From Alphaproteobacteria bacterium (GTDB lineage: Bacteria; Pseudomonadota; Alphaproteobacteria; RF32; CAG-239): a stretch of DNA of 9,791 nt. Every line of letters starts with the position of its first letter. Position 1 is the stretch's first letter. The position numbers and the translations under genes are program-made. The stretch spans positions 1-9,791 of the forward strand of contig JAFUXW010000277.1 in the NCBI GenBank assembly GCA_017477035.1. The letters are read 5' to 3'. Below are positions 1-7,371 of this stretch, one piece after another. Below the pieces are notes generated by a model. It saw only the letters and a program-made list of their open reading frames with translations, searched no databases and had not been told where the DNA came from.

Positions 1-69
1 AGTGTGTTTTTTATCGCATTATTTTTTCATATATATTATATAGTTAGTGAAATTTGGGAGGATATTTCA

Positions 70-501
70 ATGAAAATAGCTATTGCGTCGGATCACGGCG
101 GATATGAGATGAAAGAAGCCATTAAACAACATTATCAAGAGTGTGATATACTAGATTTGGGAACAGATTCTACCGATTCTGTAGATTATCCTGATTTTGC
201 CAAGAAAATGGCGCTCACATTGTTTACAAAAAAAGCAGATTTAGGCATTTTAATTTGCGGAACAGGTGTGGGTATTTCAATTGCTGCTAATCGTTATAAA
301 GGGATTAGAGCCGCTTTGATTTACAGTACCGAAGTGGCAAAATTAGCCAAACAACATAATAATGCCAACGTTTTGGTATTTGGCGGACGAACAATGGCTG
401 TTGATGATGTAATAAACTCTATTGATACTTTTATGCAATCGGAGTATGAAGGAGGCAGACATCAACGTCGCCTTGATAAAATAGAAGATACGGAGTTGTA
501 A
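70..501 (+). CDS. rpiB: Ribose-5-phosphate isomerase B (RpiB/LacAB family)
   Basis: Cytoplasmic enzyme interconverting ribose 5-phosphate and ribulose 5-phosphate in the non-oxidative pentose phosphate pathway. The 143-aa product has the usual length for the family. Visible family features are the N-terminal SDHGG (D8, H9), the ICGTGVGISIAANR loop with the catalytic cysteine at C63, H96 in KQHNNANVLVFGGR, and the phosphate-binding arginines R130 and R134 in EGGRHQRR. These match C66, H99, R133 and R137 of the E. coli enzyme. The frame stays open upstream to position 4, but the ATG at 70 is chosen because GGGAGGA (56-62) sits 7 nt before it and the family N-terminus begins here. The stop lies 3 nt before glyA, so the two are almost certainly co-transcribed. 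rpiB-glyA adjacency is common in alphaproteobacteria. Confidence is high; a LacA/LacB role is unlikely in this context. Confidence 0.97.
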   Translation: MKIAIASDHGGYEMKEAIKQHYQECDILDLGTDSTDSVDYPDFAKKMALTLFTKKADLGILICGTGVGISIAANRYKGIRAALIYSTEVAKLAKQHNNANVLVFGGRTMAVDDVINSIDTFMQSEYEGGRHQRRLDKIEDTEL

Positions 502-504
502 CAA

Positions 505-1761
505 ATGGATTTTGAAAATAATTTACAGACGGAAGATGAAGCAATTTATGAAATTATTCAAAAAGAATTAAAGCGACAACAAGAACAGGTTGAACTGATT
601 GCTTCCGAAAATATCGTTTCCAAAGCTGTAATGGAAGCACAAGGCTCAATCCTTACCAATAAATATGCCGAAGGATATCCTGCGCACCGTTATTATTGCG
701 GTTGCGAATTTATTGATGAAATTGAACTGATAGCTCAAGAAAGAGCTAAAAAACTATTTAATGCAGAGTATGTAAATGTTCAGCCGCATTCCGGTTCTCA
801 AGCTAATATGGCTGTTTATGTAGCGCTCCTTAACCCTGGTGATACGATTATGGGAATGAGTTTAGATGCCGGCGGGCATTTAACTCATGGTTCAAAAGTT
901 TCATTAAGCGGAAAAATGTTTAAAGCGGTGCAATATGGCGTGCGCCGTGAAGACGGATTGATTGATTTTGAAGAAGTTGAGCGTTTGGCAAAAGAATACC
1001 AGCCTAAATTAATTGTGGCAGGCGGTTCTGCTTATCCGCGTCGAATTGATTTTGCCCGTTTTCGCCAAATTGCCGATATGGTAGGGGCTTATTTGATGGT
1101 GGATATGGCGCATTTTGCAGGTCTTGTTGCCGGAGGTTGTCATCCGAATCCGTTGGAATTTGCCGATGTGGTTACTACTACAACGCATAAAACATTACGC
1201 GGTCCACGAGGCGGTATGATTTTAACCAATAATGCCGATATTTATAAAAAGGTAAATTCGGCAGTATTTCCCGGAACTCAGGGAGGCCCTTTGGAACACG
1301 TTATTGCCGGTAAAGCTGTGTGTTTTGGTGAGGATTTAACACCACAATTTAAAAACTATGCTAAACAGGTTATCTTGAATGCAAAGACTTTGGGAGATAC
1401 GCTGGTTAAACGCGGTTTGGCATTAGTGTCGGGTGGAACTGATACGCACTTGGTTTTAGTTGATTTACGCCCGAAAAATTTAACCGGAGATGTCGTTACC
1501 ACTGCTTTGGAAAAAGCGCATATAACCTGCAATAAAAATGCGATTCCGTTTGATCCTCAGCCACCTAAAATTACTTCCGGCGTGCGCTTAGGAACTCCGG
1601 CTGGAACGACCAGAGGATTCAAACAAAAAGAATTTGAACTTATCGGTAACTGCATCGGTGATGTGGTTGATGCGTTGGTTCAAGGCAATGCTGATGAAGT
1701 GATTGCGCAAACAAAACAAAAAATCGTGGCGCTGTGCCGTGATCTTCCCATTTATAAATAG
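505..1761 (+). CDS. glyA: Serine hydroxymethyltransferase
   Basis: PLP enzyme that converts serine and tetrahydrofolate to glycine and 5,10-methylene-tetrahydrofolate, the main source of one-carbon units. It is 418 aa, full length for bacterial SHMT. Visible landmarks are LIASEN (31-36), NKYAEGYP (52-59), HSGSQAN (95-101), the PLP-contacting D200 and H203 in MVDMAHFAG, the Schiff-base lysine K229 in TTTTHKTLRGPRGG, and the carboxylate-binding R361 in SGVRLGTPAGTTRG. The GTPAGTTRGF form is typical of alphaproteobacterial SHMTs. One oddity is RYYCGCEF (62-69), where most homologues I recall have RYYGGCE, so a cysteine follows the active-site tyrosine Y64. The start at 505 follows the rpiB stop by 3 nt and uses CGGAG (491-495), inside the end of rpiB, as its SD. 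It is followed by mscL after 14 nt. Confidence 0.98.
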   Translation: MDFENNLQTEDEAIYEIIQKELKRQQEQVELIASENIVSKAVMEAQGSILTNKYAEGYPAHRYYCGCEFIDEIELIAQERAKKLFNAEYVNVQPHSGSQANMAVYVALLNPGDTIMGMSLDAGGHLTHGSKVSLSGKMFKAVQYGVRREDGLIDFEEVERLAKEYQPKLIVAGGSAYPRRIDFARFRQIADMVGAYLMVDMAHFAGLVAGGCHPNPLEFADVVTTTTHKTLRGPRGGMILTNNADIYKKVNSAVFPGTQGGPLEHVIAGKAVCFGEDLTPQFKNYAKQVILNAKTLGDTLVKRGLALVSGGTDTHLVLVDLRPKNLTGDVVTTALEKAHITCNKNAIPFDPQPPKITSGVRLGTPAGTTRGFKQKEFELIGNCIGDVVDALVQGNADEVIAQTKQKIVALCRDLPIYK

Positions 1762-1775
1762 AAAGGAACTGTAAT

Positions 1776-2222
1776 ATGAAAGAATTTTTCAATGAATTTA
1801 AAAAATTTGCCATGCGCGGTAATGTTATGGATATGGCTGTCGGTATCATCATCGGTGCTGCTTTCGGTAAGATTGTAAGTTCACTGGTGGAAGATGTTAT
1901 TATGCCTCCAATCGGTTGGATTTTGGGGAATGTCGATTTTTCAAATTTGAAATTGATAATCGTACCAAAGGCAGGAGATATTGAAGAAGTGGCTATTAAA
2001 TACGGGGCTTTTCTTAATACGGTTATCAGCTTTATCATTGTTGCATTTGCCGTATTTATTTTGATTAAGGCGATAAATACATTGCAGGCTAAAATGCTGA
2101 AAGAAGAAAAGGATGCTGAGGCGGCAGCTGCACCGGCTACTAAAAAGTGCCCGTACTGCTGTTCGGAGATTGCAATAGAGGCAACCCGTTGCCCGCATTG
2201 CACTTCCGAATTGAAAAAATAA
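1776..2222 (+). CDS. mscL: Large-conductance mechanosensitive channel MscL with C-terminal zinc-ribbon tail
   Basis: Inner-membrane channel that opens under membrane tension to release solutes during hypo-osmotic shock. The 148 aa carry the standard order: an amphipathic N-terminal helix (FFNEFKKFAMRGN, 4-16), TM1 with the glycine-rich pore segment (about 17-47, AVGIIIGAAFGKIVSSLVEDVIMPP), a periplasmic loop (about 50-75), TM2 (about 78-100) and a charged cytoplasmic helix. After an alanine-rich linker (115-121) comes CPYC (125-128) paired with CPHC (139-142), two CxxC knuckles that look like a small zinc ribbon, with an extra C129. E. coli MscL (136 aa) lacks this tail, but I recall similar tails in other MscL proteins, so it is a known variant. 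The SD AAGGAA (1763-1768) lies 7 nt before the ATG. It sits 14 nt after glyA and is probably the last gene of that transcript, because a hairpin terminator follows at once. Confidence 0.97.
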   Translation: MKEFFNEFKKFAMRGNVMDMAVGIIIGAAFGKIVSSLVEDVIMPPIGWILGNVDFSNLKLIIVPKAGDIEEVAIKYGAFLNTVISFIIVAFAVFILIKAINTLQAKMLKEEKDAEAAAAPATKKCPYCCSEIAIEATRCPHCTSELKK

Positions 2223-2236
2223 TATGAAACTTTGTT

Positions 2237-2264
2237 AAAAAGGGAGGTTAGAACCTCCCTTTTT
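2237..2264. terminator. Bidirectional rho-independent terminator between mscL and the convergent hydrolase gene
   Basis: The arms AAAAAGGGAGGTT (2237-2249) and AACCTCCCTTTTT (2252-2264) are perfectly complementary over 13 bp, with a formal 2-nt centre that would open to a TTAGAA loop. On the plus strand the GC core is followed by a T run, which ends the rpiB-glyA-mscL transcript. On the minus strand the A-rich left arm becomes the T run, so it also serves the leftward hydrolase gene. That gene's TAA stop (2248-2250) lies in the hairpin's apex. Confidence 0.93.
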
Positions 2265-2871
2265 CGTTTTGAACTGTGGTTTGTTCGGTATGTCCGGAGT
2301 ATAGCACCGTGTTGTCGGGTAGGGTGATTACTTTATTTCTAATACTTTCGTAAAGCTGAAAATGATTTCCTCCCGGTAAATCGGTTCGTCCCTCGCTGTC
2401 TTTAAAAATGGTATCACCGACAAACGCCACATTGTTGTTTTGGTCGTAGTAAATAACCGAATCAGCGGTATGTCCCGGGGTGTAAATTACTTTAAGTTTA
2501 ATATCAGGTGTCGTTGATAGAGTAATATCATCGCCGTCATGCAAGTATTTTGCATCGGTCAAACTAATATTTTGCTCGAAAAATGATGATAAATTCATCT
2601 GCGGGTTGATAAGGTATTGTTTGCCGTTGCTGTGAATATAATAAGGTACATCTAATTCTTTAGCCAATTTTTCAACTGCTCCGATATGATCAAAATGTCC
2701 GTGAGTAATGAGGATTTTTTCTATTGTCCAACCGTTTTCTTTGATAATTTTTAGGAGCTTTTCCGGTTCGGCGGCCGGATCCACTAAAAAACCGTGTTTA
2801 GTTTTTTCATCAATATAAAAATAAGCGTTAGTGGTTAAAATTTCGCATAAAGGAACTTGTTTGACAATCAT
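2248..2871 (-). CDS. Metallo-beta-lactamase-fold hydrolase, glyoxalase II (YcbL-like) type
   Basis: Probable cytoplasmic metal-dependent thioester hydrolase of the glyoxalase II branch; no signal peptide is seen. With the chosen start it is 207 aa. The binuclear metal site is complete: H57, H59, D61 and H62 in THGHFDHIG, H134 in TPGHTADS, bridging D153 in VGDTIF, and H194 in YSGHTEQTT. The segment GRTDLPGGNHFQLYESI (161-177) resembles YcbL-type short glyoxalase II proteins, which lack the long C-terminal helical domain of classical GloB (about 250 aa). A true hydroxyacylglutathione hydrolase role is therefore possible but not established; another thioester or lactone substrate could apply. 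A GTG 15 nt upstream is in frame, but the ATG at 2871 has GAAAGG (2879-2884 on the complement) 7 nt before it and gives the normal N-terminus MIVKQVPL. It is monocistronic, convergent with mscL and divergent from the pump operon. Confidence 0.9.
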   Translation of the reverse strand: MIVKQVPLCEILTTNAYFYIDEKTKHGFLVDPAAEPEKLLKIIKENGWTIEKILITHGHFDHIGAVEKLAKELDVPYYIHSNGKQYLINPQMNLSSFFEQNISLTDAKYLHDGDDITLSTTPDIKLKVIYTPGHTADSVIYYDQNNNVAFVGDTIFKDSEGRTDLPGGNHFQLYESIRNKVITLPDNTVLYSGHTEQTTVQNEKGRF

Positions 2872-2878
2872 TTTGCAA

Positions 2879-2884
2879 CCTTTC
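2879..2884 (-). promoter_or_regulatory. Ribosome binding site that decides the hydrolase start
   Basis: On the minus strand this reads GAAAGG and ends 7 nt before the ATG at 2871. It overlaps the upstream in-frame GTG (2884-2886), so that GTG cannot use it. This favours the shorter product. Confidence 0.7.
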
Positions 2885-2905
2885 ACTATATCGTTATTGA
2901 GATAA

Positions 2906-2935
2906 ATTATATATTCTTTTTATTTACTTTGACAA
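2906..2935 (-). promoter_or_regulatory. Probable sigma-70-type promoter of the hydrolase gene
   Basis: On the minus strand, TTGTCA (2930-2935) is followed after 18 bp by a perfect TATAAT (2906-2911). Transcription would start near 2899, giving a leader of about 28 nt that carries the GAAAGG ribosome site. An imperfect dyad (2928-2949) covers the -35 box. Confidence 0.6.
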
Positions 2936-2949
2936 TAATAATTATCAAA
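2928..2949. repeat. Imperfect inverted repeat (possible operator) in the divergent control region
   Basis: A 22-bp dyad has outer arms TTTGACAAT (2928-2936) and ATTATCAAA (2941-2949) that pair except at one position. The half-sites TGACAAT and ATTATCA resemble Fur-type halves. However, they are 4 bp apart instead of the 1 bp of the 7-1-7 Fur box, so this is not called a Fur site. It covers the -35 of the leftward promoter. Confidence 0.4.
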
Positions 2950-3012
2950 AAAAACGAAGATTATAAATTTTAAAATGAGGTAAGATAAGTTGTTATAAAA
3001 AAACTTTTTTTC

Positions 3013-3040
3013 TTGTTTTTTAGATGCTCAAATATATAGT
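3013..3040 (+). promoter_or_regulatory. Candidate promoter of the RND efflux operon
   Basis: TTGTTT (3013-3018), a 16-bp spacer and TATAGT (3035-3040) form a modest sigma-70-like promoter. The transcript would start near 3047, about 32 nt before the adaptor start. The whole stretch is A/T-rich, so chance matches are likely. What makes this one worth listing is that its -10 box coincides with the left arm of the perfect palindrome. Confidence 0.35.
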
Positions 3041-3050
3041 TCTAACTATA
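3035..3050. repeat. Perfect 16-bp palindrome, likely operator of the efflux operon
   Basis: TATAGTT-CT-AACTATA has 7-bp arms that match perfectly around a 2-bp centre. It ends 28 nt before the adaptor start, overlapping the candidate -10 box. Symmetric sites of this size placed over a pump promoter are typical of dimeric TetR- or MarR-family repressors. No such regulator gene is in the window, so the binding protein is unknown. Confidence 0.5.
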
Positions 3051-3078
3051 GAAAATTCTTTAATTAAGGAAGGTTAAA

Positions 3079-4206
3079 ATGAAAGTAAGAAAAATCGCAA
3101 GCCGAAAAATATATCTTAACGCTTTATATGCAATTTGCTTGGTGTTATTCGGATGGTATTTAAATTCACGTTTATCACCGAAAACGACGGGTTTTGTTAA
3201 AGAAACACCATCAGTTCAAGTAAGCGGATTGAAAAAACAGGATATTTCTCCTAGAAAAAAGTTTATTGCTCAGGTAGAAGCAATTAACAGCGTAGATGTT
3301 ATTCCTCAGGTTTCAGGTTATATAGAAGAAATTAAATTTGACAATGGCACCCAGGTAAAAGAGGGAGATATATTGTTTGTGATTGAGCAACGTCGTTATA
3401 AAGATAATCTCAAGGCTGCTAAGGCGACAAGAAAGCAACTTGCTGCCGATTATAAGCGTATGCTTTCTTTGCATGAAAAACAGTTTATTTCGGATAAAGA
3501 ATTGGAATCCTCTGAAAGTAGCCTGAAAAACGCTGAAGCTGCCGAAGATTTGGCGAGATTGGATTTGGAATATACCGAAGTTAAATCTCCTATTAACGGA
3601 ACAATCGGTAAAGCATTGGTAACAGTCGGTAACTTAGTCAGTATGAATACGCAAAAACTGGCCAGAATAGTACAAACAGACCCAATCAGAATAGTGTACT
3701 CCGTTAGTGACAAACAACGCCTCGAATTCAGAGAAAAAATGAACGAAGATGTAGAACTATATGTTGATATAATAATGTCTGATGGTAAGGTAATTTCTCA
3801 ACCGGCTAACAATATATTTGTCGGCAACGAAGTTAATGCAACAACTGCCACCATACCGGTGTATATAGATGTTGAGAACAAGGATGGTGCGCTGGTTCCC
3901 GGAAACTATGTGGATATATATATGCGTGCCACTATGCAGCAAATGGCTTTAACGGTGCCACAGACTGCTTTGGCGGAAGACGTACACGGAACCTATGTAA
4001 TGACTGTTAAAAAAACTGAAGACAGTAATAGATATATTGCCGAGCAAAAGTATATTAAACTTGGCGATGTTATAGATGACCATCAGGTCGTACTTTCCGG
4101 TCTTGAAGAAAACGATTTTGTTGTGGTTGAAGGTATTCAAAAAGTGCGCAACGGTAGTGAAGTGAAACCGATTTTTGTTGATGTAGAAGAAAATAAAGGG
4201 GAATAA
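3079..4206 (+). CDS. RND efflux periplasmic adaptor (membrane fusion protein, AcrA/MexA type)
   Basis: Adaptor that joins the inner-membrane RND pump to an outer-membrane channel. It is 375 aa, normal for the family. Residues 12-28 (YLNALYAICLVLFGWYL) form one membrane anchor with no lipobox, so it is probably held by an uncleaved helix and not by lipid. The lipoyl/biotinyl halves lie at about 66-105 (VIPQVSGYIEEI, then VKEGDILFVIEQ) and 163-200 (VKSPINGTIGKALVTVGNLV). They flank an alpha-hairpin (106-162) of about 57 residues. A beta-barrel domain (about 203-290, with LVPGNYVDIYM) and a membrane-proximal domain (291-365) follow. The SD AAGGAAGG (3066-3073) is 5 nt before the ATG. The pump gene starts 2 nt after the stop. 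The drug or metabolite exported cannot be read from this sequence. Confidence 0.95.
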   Translation: MKVRKIASRKIYLNALYAICLVLFGWYLNSRLSPKTTGFVKETPSVQVSGLKKQDISPRKKFIAQVEAINSVDVIPQVSGYIEEIKFDNGTQVKEGDILFVIEQRRYKDNLKAAKATRKQLAADYKRMLSLHEKQFISDKELESSESSLKNAEAAEDLARLDLEYTEVKSPINGTIGKALVTVGNLVSMNTQKLARIVQTDPIRIVYSVSDKQRLEFREKMNEDVELYVDIIMSDGKVISQPANNIFVGNEVNATTATIPVYIDVENKDGALVPGNYVDIYMRATMQQMALTVPQTALAEDVHGTYVMTVKKTEDSNRYIAEQKYIKLGDVIDDHQVVLSGLEENDFVVVEGIQKVRNGSEVKPIFVDVEENKGE

Positions 4207-4208
4207 AT

Positions 4209-7200
4209 ATGTTTTCAGCCTTTTTTATCAGAAGACCACGGTTTTCTTTTGTAATTTCTATTTTAATAGTGTTAGTCGGAATTTTGGCCTTAATTAATTT
4301 ACCGATTGCTCTATATCCGGATGTTACCCCTCCGCAAATTACGGTTAATGCCACATATCCAGGAGCCAGTGCCGATGTAATTGCCCGCACCGTGGGTATT
4401 CCTATCGAAGATGAAATAAACGGCGTGGAGGGTATGATATATATGGATTCATCATCAGATGATTCTACATATAAGTTAACAGTTACGTTTAAAACCGGAA
4501 CAGATCCGGATATGGCGCAGGTAAAAGTACAAAACCGTGTGCAACAGGCTACTTCGAAGTTGCCTAGTGAAGTAACACGTCAGGGTATTGAAGTAAAGCG
4601 AGAATCCTCCAGTATTTTGGCCTTTATCGTATTTTCTTCCAAAACAAATAAAATGGATGAAAAACAGGTTGCTGATTATGTGTATAACAATATTGAGCGT
4701 ACATTAGCCAAAATTCCGGGAGTCGGCTCGGTAGATGTTTATTCGGCACAACTTAGCATGCGTATATGGCTTAATGCCGATAAAATGGCTGCCACGCAAA
4801 TTACTGCCTCCGAAATTTATCAAGCAATATCTTCTCAAAACTATCAACCGGCATTGGGAAAAGTCGGTAGTGCTCCGACAGAAGGTAATGCACCGATGGT
4901 TTACACTTTAAAAACAAACGGACGTATGGCAACAATTGAAGAATTTGAAAATATTATTGTTCGTACAGCCGAAGATGGTAGTGTGGTACGCTTAGAAGAC
5001 GTGGCTCGGGTTGAATTAGGACAGGAAAGTTATGCAATATCCAGTTTATATAACGGCAGCACGGCTGTTTCGCTTGCCATCAGTTTATCAACCGGTGCAA
5101 ATGCTTTACAGACTATGGCTAATATTGAAAACACCTTAAAAGATATGGCAAAATTTTTTCCTGAAGACATGACCTATGCTGTTGCCTATGATTCAACCGC
5201 CTATGTTGATGCCTCTATTGAAGAAGTTGTGTTTACTCTGTTTCTGACTTTGGCTTTAGTGGTTGCTGTTTGTTACTTCTTTTTACAAGACTTTTATTCA
5301 ACTTTGATTCCTACGTTAACCATTCCGGTTTCCATCTTGGGTACATTTGCTGTTATTATGGCTTTAGGTTACAGTATCAATATGTTTACATTGTTTGCTA
5401 TGTTGCTTGCCATCGGTGCCGTGGTGGATGATGCAATCGTAGTTGTTGAACGTGTGGTTTATTTGATGCAAAATGAAAACATGAACGCAAAAGATGCCAC
5501 GTATAAAGCAATGGGAGAAATTACCGGTGCCTTAGTCGCGACTTCCTGTGTGTTGTTGGCAATTTTTGTTCCAGTGGGATTTTTGGATGGCATTGTCGGA
5601 AAGATTTATCAGCAATTTTCGGTTACGATTGCTACTGCTATTATGTTTTCACTTTTAAATGCCTTGACCTTGTCTCCGGCATTGTGCTCGCTGCTTATTA
5701 AAAAAATTAAGCCGAGAACAAGCGGATTTTGGTTTAATGTGAACAATTTTATTGCTCAAGTTATCCATGTTTATTCGGTTATTGTTTCGTTTATTTCCAA
5801 AAAACCGAAAGTAATTTTTGCTATTTTTGCGTTAATTTGCCTGTTGGTTGGAATTTTATTTACATCTTCTCCTTCATCATTTATTCCGGATGAAGATCAA
5901 GGGGTTATAGTTATGAGTATGCAACTTCCGGAAGGCGCTTCCAAAAAACGTACGGAAGATTTGATAAAAAAAGCAAATAAAATAGTTATGAGCGAAAAAA
6001 GCGTGGAAAATACAACCGATGTTATAGGCTTTTCTTTGATGGGGGGTAGAGGTGAAAATATTGCTATGTCTTTTATCGTGTTAAAACCTTGGGAAGAACG
6101 TACAAGTATTTCTGAATATTCTACCAACATTATGCGCCGTTTGCAAAATGCGATGACGCAATTTCCGGAAGCACAATTTCAACTGTTTGAAATGCCGGCT
6201 ATTCCTGGTATAGGTACCGCTAACGGTTTGGATATCCGTTTACAATCTCGCCAAAGCATGGATTATCAGAAACTTGATGCTGCATTGCAGGGATTTTTGG
6301 GACACTTAAATCAGCAACCGGATATTTCTTATGCGTATAGTACATTCAGTGCTAAAACACCTAATATTTTCCTTAATATAAATCGAGAAAAGGCTGAAAG
6401 TATGAAAGTTTCCATGAGCAATATTTTCAGTACCTTGGAAACATATCTCGGTTCGGCATATGTTAATGATATTAACTTAGGAACGCAGGTAAATAAAGTT
6501 ATGATGCAATCAGATTGGAAGTATCGTGACAACATTGATAACATAAACGAACTGTATGTTATGAATAATAAAGGTAGTATGGTTCCGATGCGCGGTTTGG
6601 TGGATTTACATAAGGTATTGGCACCTCGTTCGGTTGAACGCTATAACCAATATCCTGCGGCAACCATTACCGCAGTACAGTCTGCAGGTACATCAACAGG
6701 TCAAGCCATGGCTGCGGTTGAAAAACTGGTGGATGTGTTACCGAAAGGATTTAATATAGAATGGTCAACCATGAGTTATCAGGAAAAAACATCAAGCGGT
6801 CAAATAGGTATATTACTGCTATTATCCTTGACATTTGCCTATCTGTTTTTGGTGGCGCAATACGAAAGCTTTGTGATTCCGGTTCCGGTAATTATGTCTT
6901 TGGTAATGGCAGTCAGCGGAGCAATGTTAGGGTTGTTTTTTGCCGGATTACCGCTCAGCATTTACGCACAACTCGGAATAATTCTTTTGGTGGGTATGGC
7001 CAGTAAGAACGCAATTTTGATTGTGGAGTTTGCCCGTGACGAGCGCGCCAAAGGTGCAACAATCGTAAATGCGGCGGTGCGCGGTTTGAAAGAGCGTTTT
7101 CGCGCAGTATTAATGACGGCTTCTGCATTTGTGTTAGGTGTTTGGCCGATGGTAATTGCCTCGGGTGCCGCAGCAGCGAGCCGTAAAGCAATCGGTATTC

Positions 7201-7328
7201 CGGTATTTTGGGGAATGCTTATCGGAACATTGGGTGGTTTGATGTTGATACCGATGATTTATGTTCTGATACAAACTTTAAGTGAAAAATTCTTAGCTAG
7301 GTTTGGAAAAAAATCGGAAGCAGAATAG
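4209..7328 (+). CDS. HAE1-family RND multidrug efflux transporter (AcrB/MexB type)
   Basis: Inner-membrane, proton-driven trimeric pump subunit. At 1039 aa it is almost the same length as AcrB. It starts MFSAFFIRRPRFSFVIS, a typical RND N-terminus entering TM1 (about 13-30). Large periplasmic domains follow at about 31-335 and 555-865. The proton-relay residues are present: D407 and D408 in GAVVDDAIVVVERV (TM4), K933 in GMASKNAILIVEF (TM10), and R965 in RFRAVLMTASAF. This marks the HAE branch and not heavy-metal CusA types. PGASADVIARTVGIPIEDEINGV (about 51-73) is another conserved porter segment. The SD AAGGGGAA (4196-4203) lies within the end of the adaptor gene, so translation is probably coupled. 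No outer-membrane factor follows; the operon ends at a strong terminator, so a TolC-like partner must be encoded elsewhere. Substrate is unknown; multidrug export is the family default. Confidence 0.96.
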   Translation: MFSAFFIRRPRFSFVISILIVLVGILALINLPIALYPDVTPPQITVNATYPGASADVIARTVGIPIEDEINGVEGMIYMDSSSDDSTYKLTVTFKTGTDPDMAQVKVQNRVQQATSKLPSEVTRQGIEVKRESSSILAFIVFSSKTNKMDEKQVADYVYNNIERTLAKIPGVGSVDVYSAQLSMRIWLNADKMAATQITASEIYQAISSQNYQPALGKVGSAPTEGNAPMVYTLKTNGRMATIEEFENIIVRTAEDGSVVRLEDVARVELGQESYAISSLYNGSTAVSLAISLSTGANALQTMANIENTLKDMAKFFPEDMTYAVAYDSTAYVDASIEEVVFTLFLTLALVVAVCYFFLQDFYSTLIPTLTIPVSILGTFAVIMALGYSINMFTLFAMLLAIGAVVDDAIVVVERVVYLMQNENMNAKDATYKAMGEITGALVATSCVLLAIFVPVGFLDGIVGKIYQQFSVTIATAIMFSLLNALTLSPALCSLLIKKIKPRTSGFWFNVNNFIAQVIHVYSVIVSFISKKPKVIFAIFALICLLVGILFTSSPSSFIPDEDQGVIVMSMQLPEGASKKRTEDLIKKANKIVMSEKSVENTTDVIGFSLMGGRGENIAMSFIVLKPWEERTSISEYSTNIMRRLQNAMTQFPEAQFQLFEMPAIPGIGTANGLDIRLQSRQSMDYQKLDAALQGFLGHLNQQPDISYAYSTFSAKTPNIFLNINREKAESMKVSMSNIFSTLETYLGSAYVNDINLGTQVNKVMMQSDWKYRDNIDNINELYVMNNKGSMVPMRGLVDLHKVLAPRSVERYNQYPAATITAVQSAGTSTGQAMAAVEKLVDVLPKGFNIEWSTMSYQEKTSSGQIGILLLLSLTFAYLFLVAQYESFVIPVPVIMSLVMAVSGAMLGLFFAGLPLSIYAQLGIILLVGMASKNAILIVEFARDERAKGATIVNAAVRGLKERFRAVLMTASAFVLGVWPMVIASGAAAASRKAIGIPVFWGMLIGTLGGLMLIPMIYVLIQTLSEKFLARFGKKSEAE

Positions 7329-7332
7329 GTAA

Positions 7333-7371
7333 AAAGAAAACTCACGGAAATAAAATCCGTGAGTTTTCTTT
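7333..7371. terminator. Strong bidirectional rho-independent terminator after the pump operon
   Basis: Two arms of 16 bp (7333-7348 and 7356-7371) are perfectly complementary around a 7-nt loop, AATAAAA. The core is CTCACGGA / TCCGTGAG. The arms end in A-rich and T-rich tails, so the hairpin can terminate transcripts from both directions. It ends the rightward pump operon and the leftward 301-aa gene, whose TAA stop (7370-7372) overlaps its right edge. Confidence 0.93.

Noticed and set aside
1640..2203. Long open frame of 187 codons on the minus strand across the end of glyA and most of mscL
   Set aside because: It lies opposite two well-conserved genes, and its protein looks like no family. 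A frame shadow is the simple explanation.
2928..2949. Canonical Fur box
   Set aside because: The half-sites resemble Fur halves but are 4 bp apart rather than 1 bp, and one half has a mismatch. It is kept only as an unassigned dyad.
6761..7006. Plus-strand open frame of 81 codons inside the RND transporter gene
   Set aside because: It is in another frame within a fully conserved transporter region, so it is a shadow.
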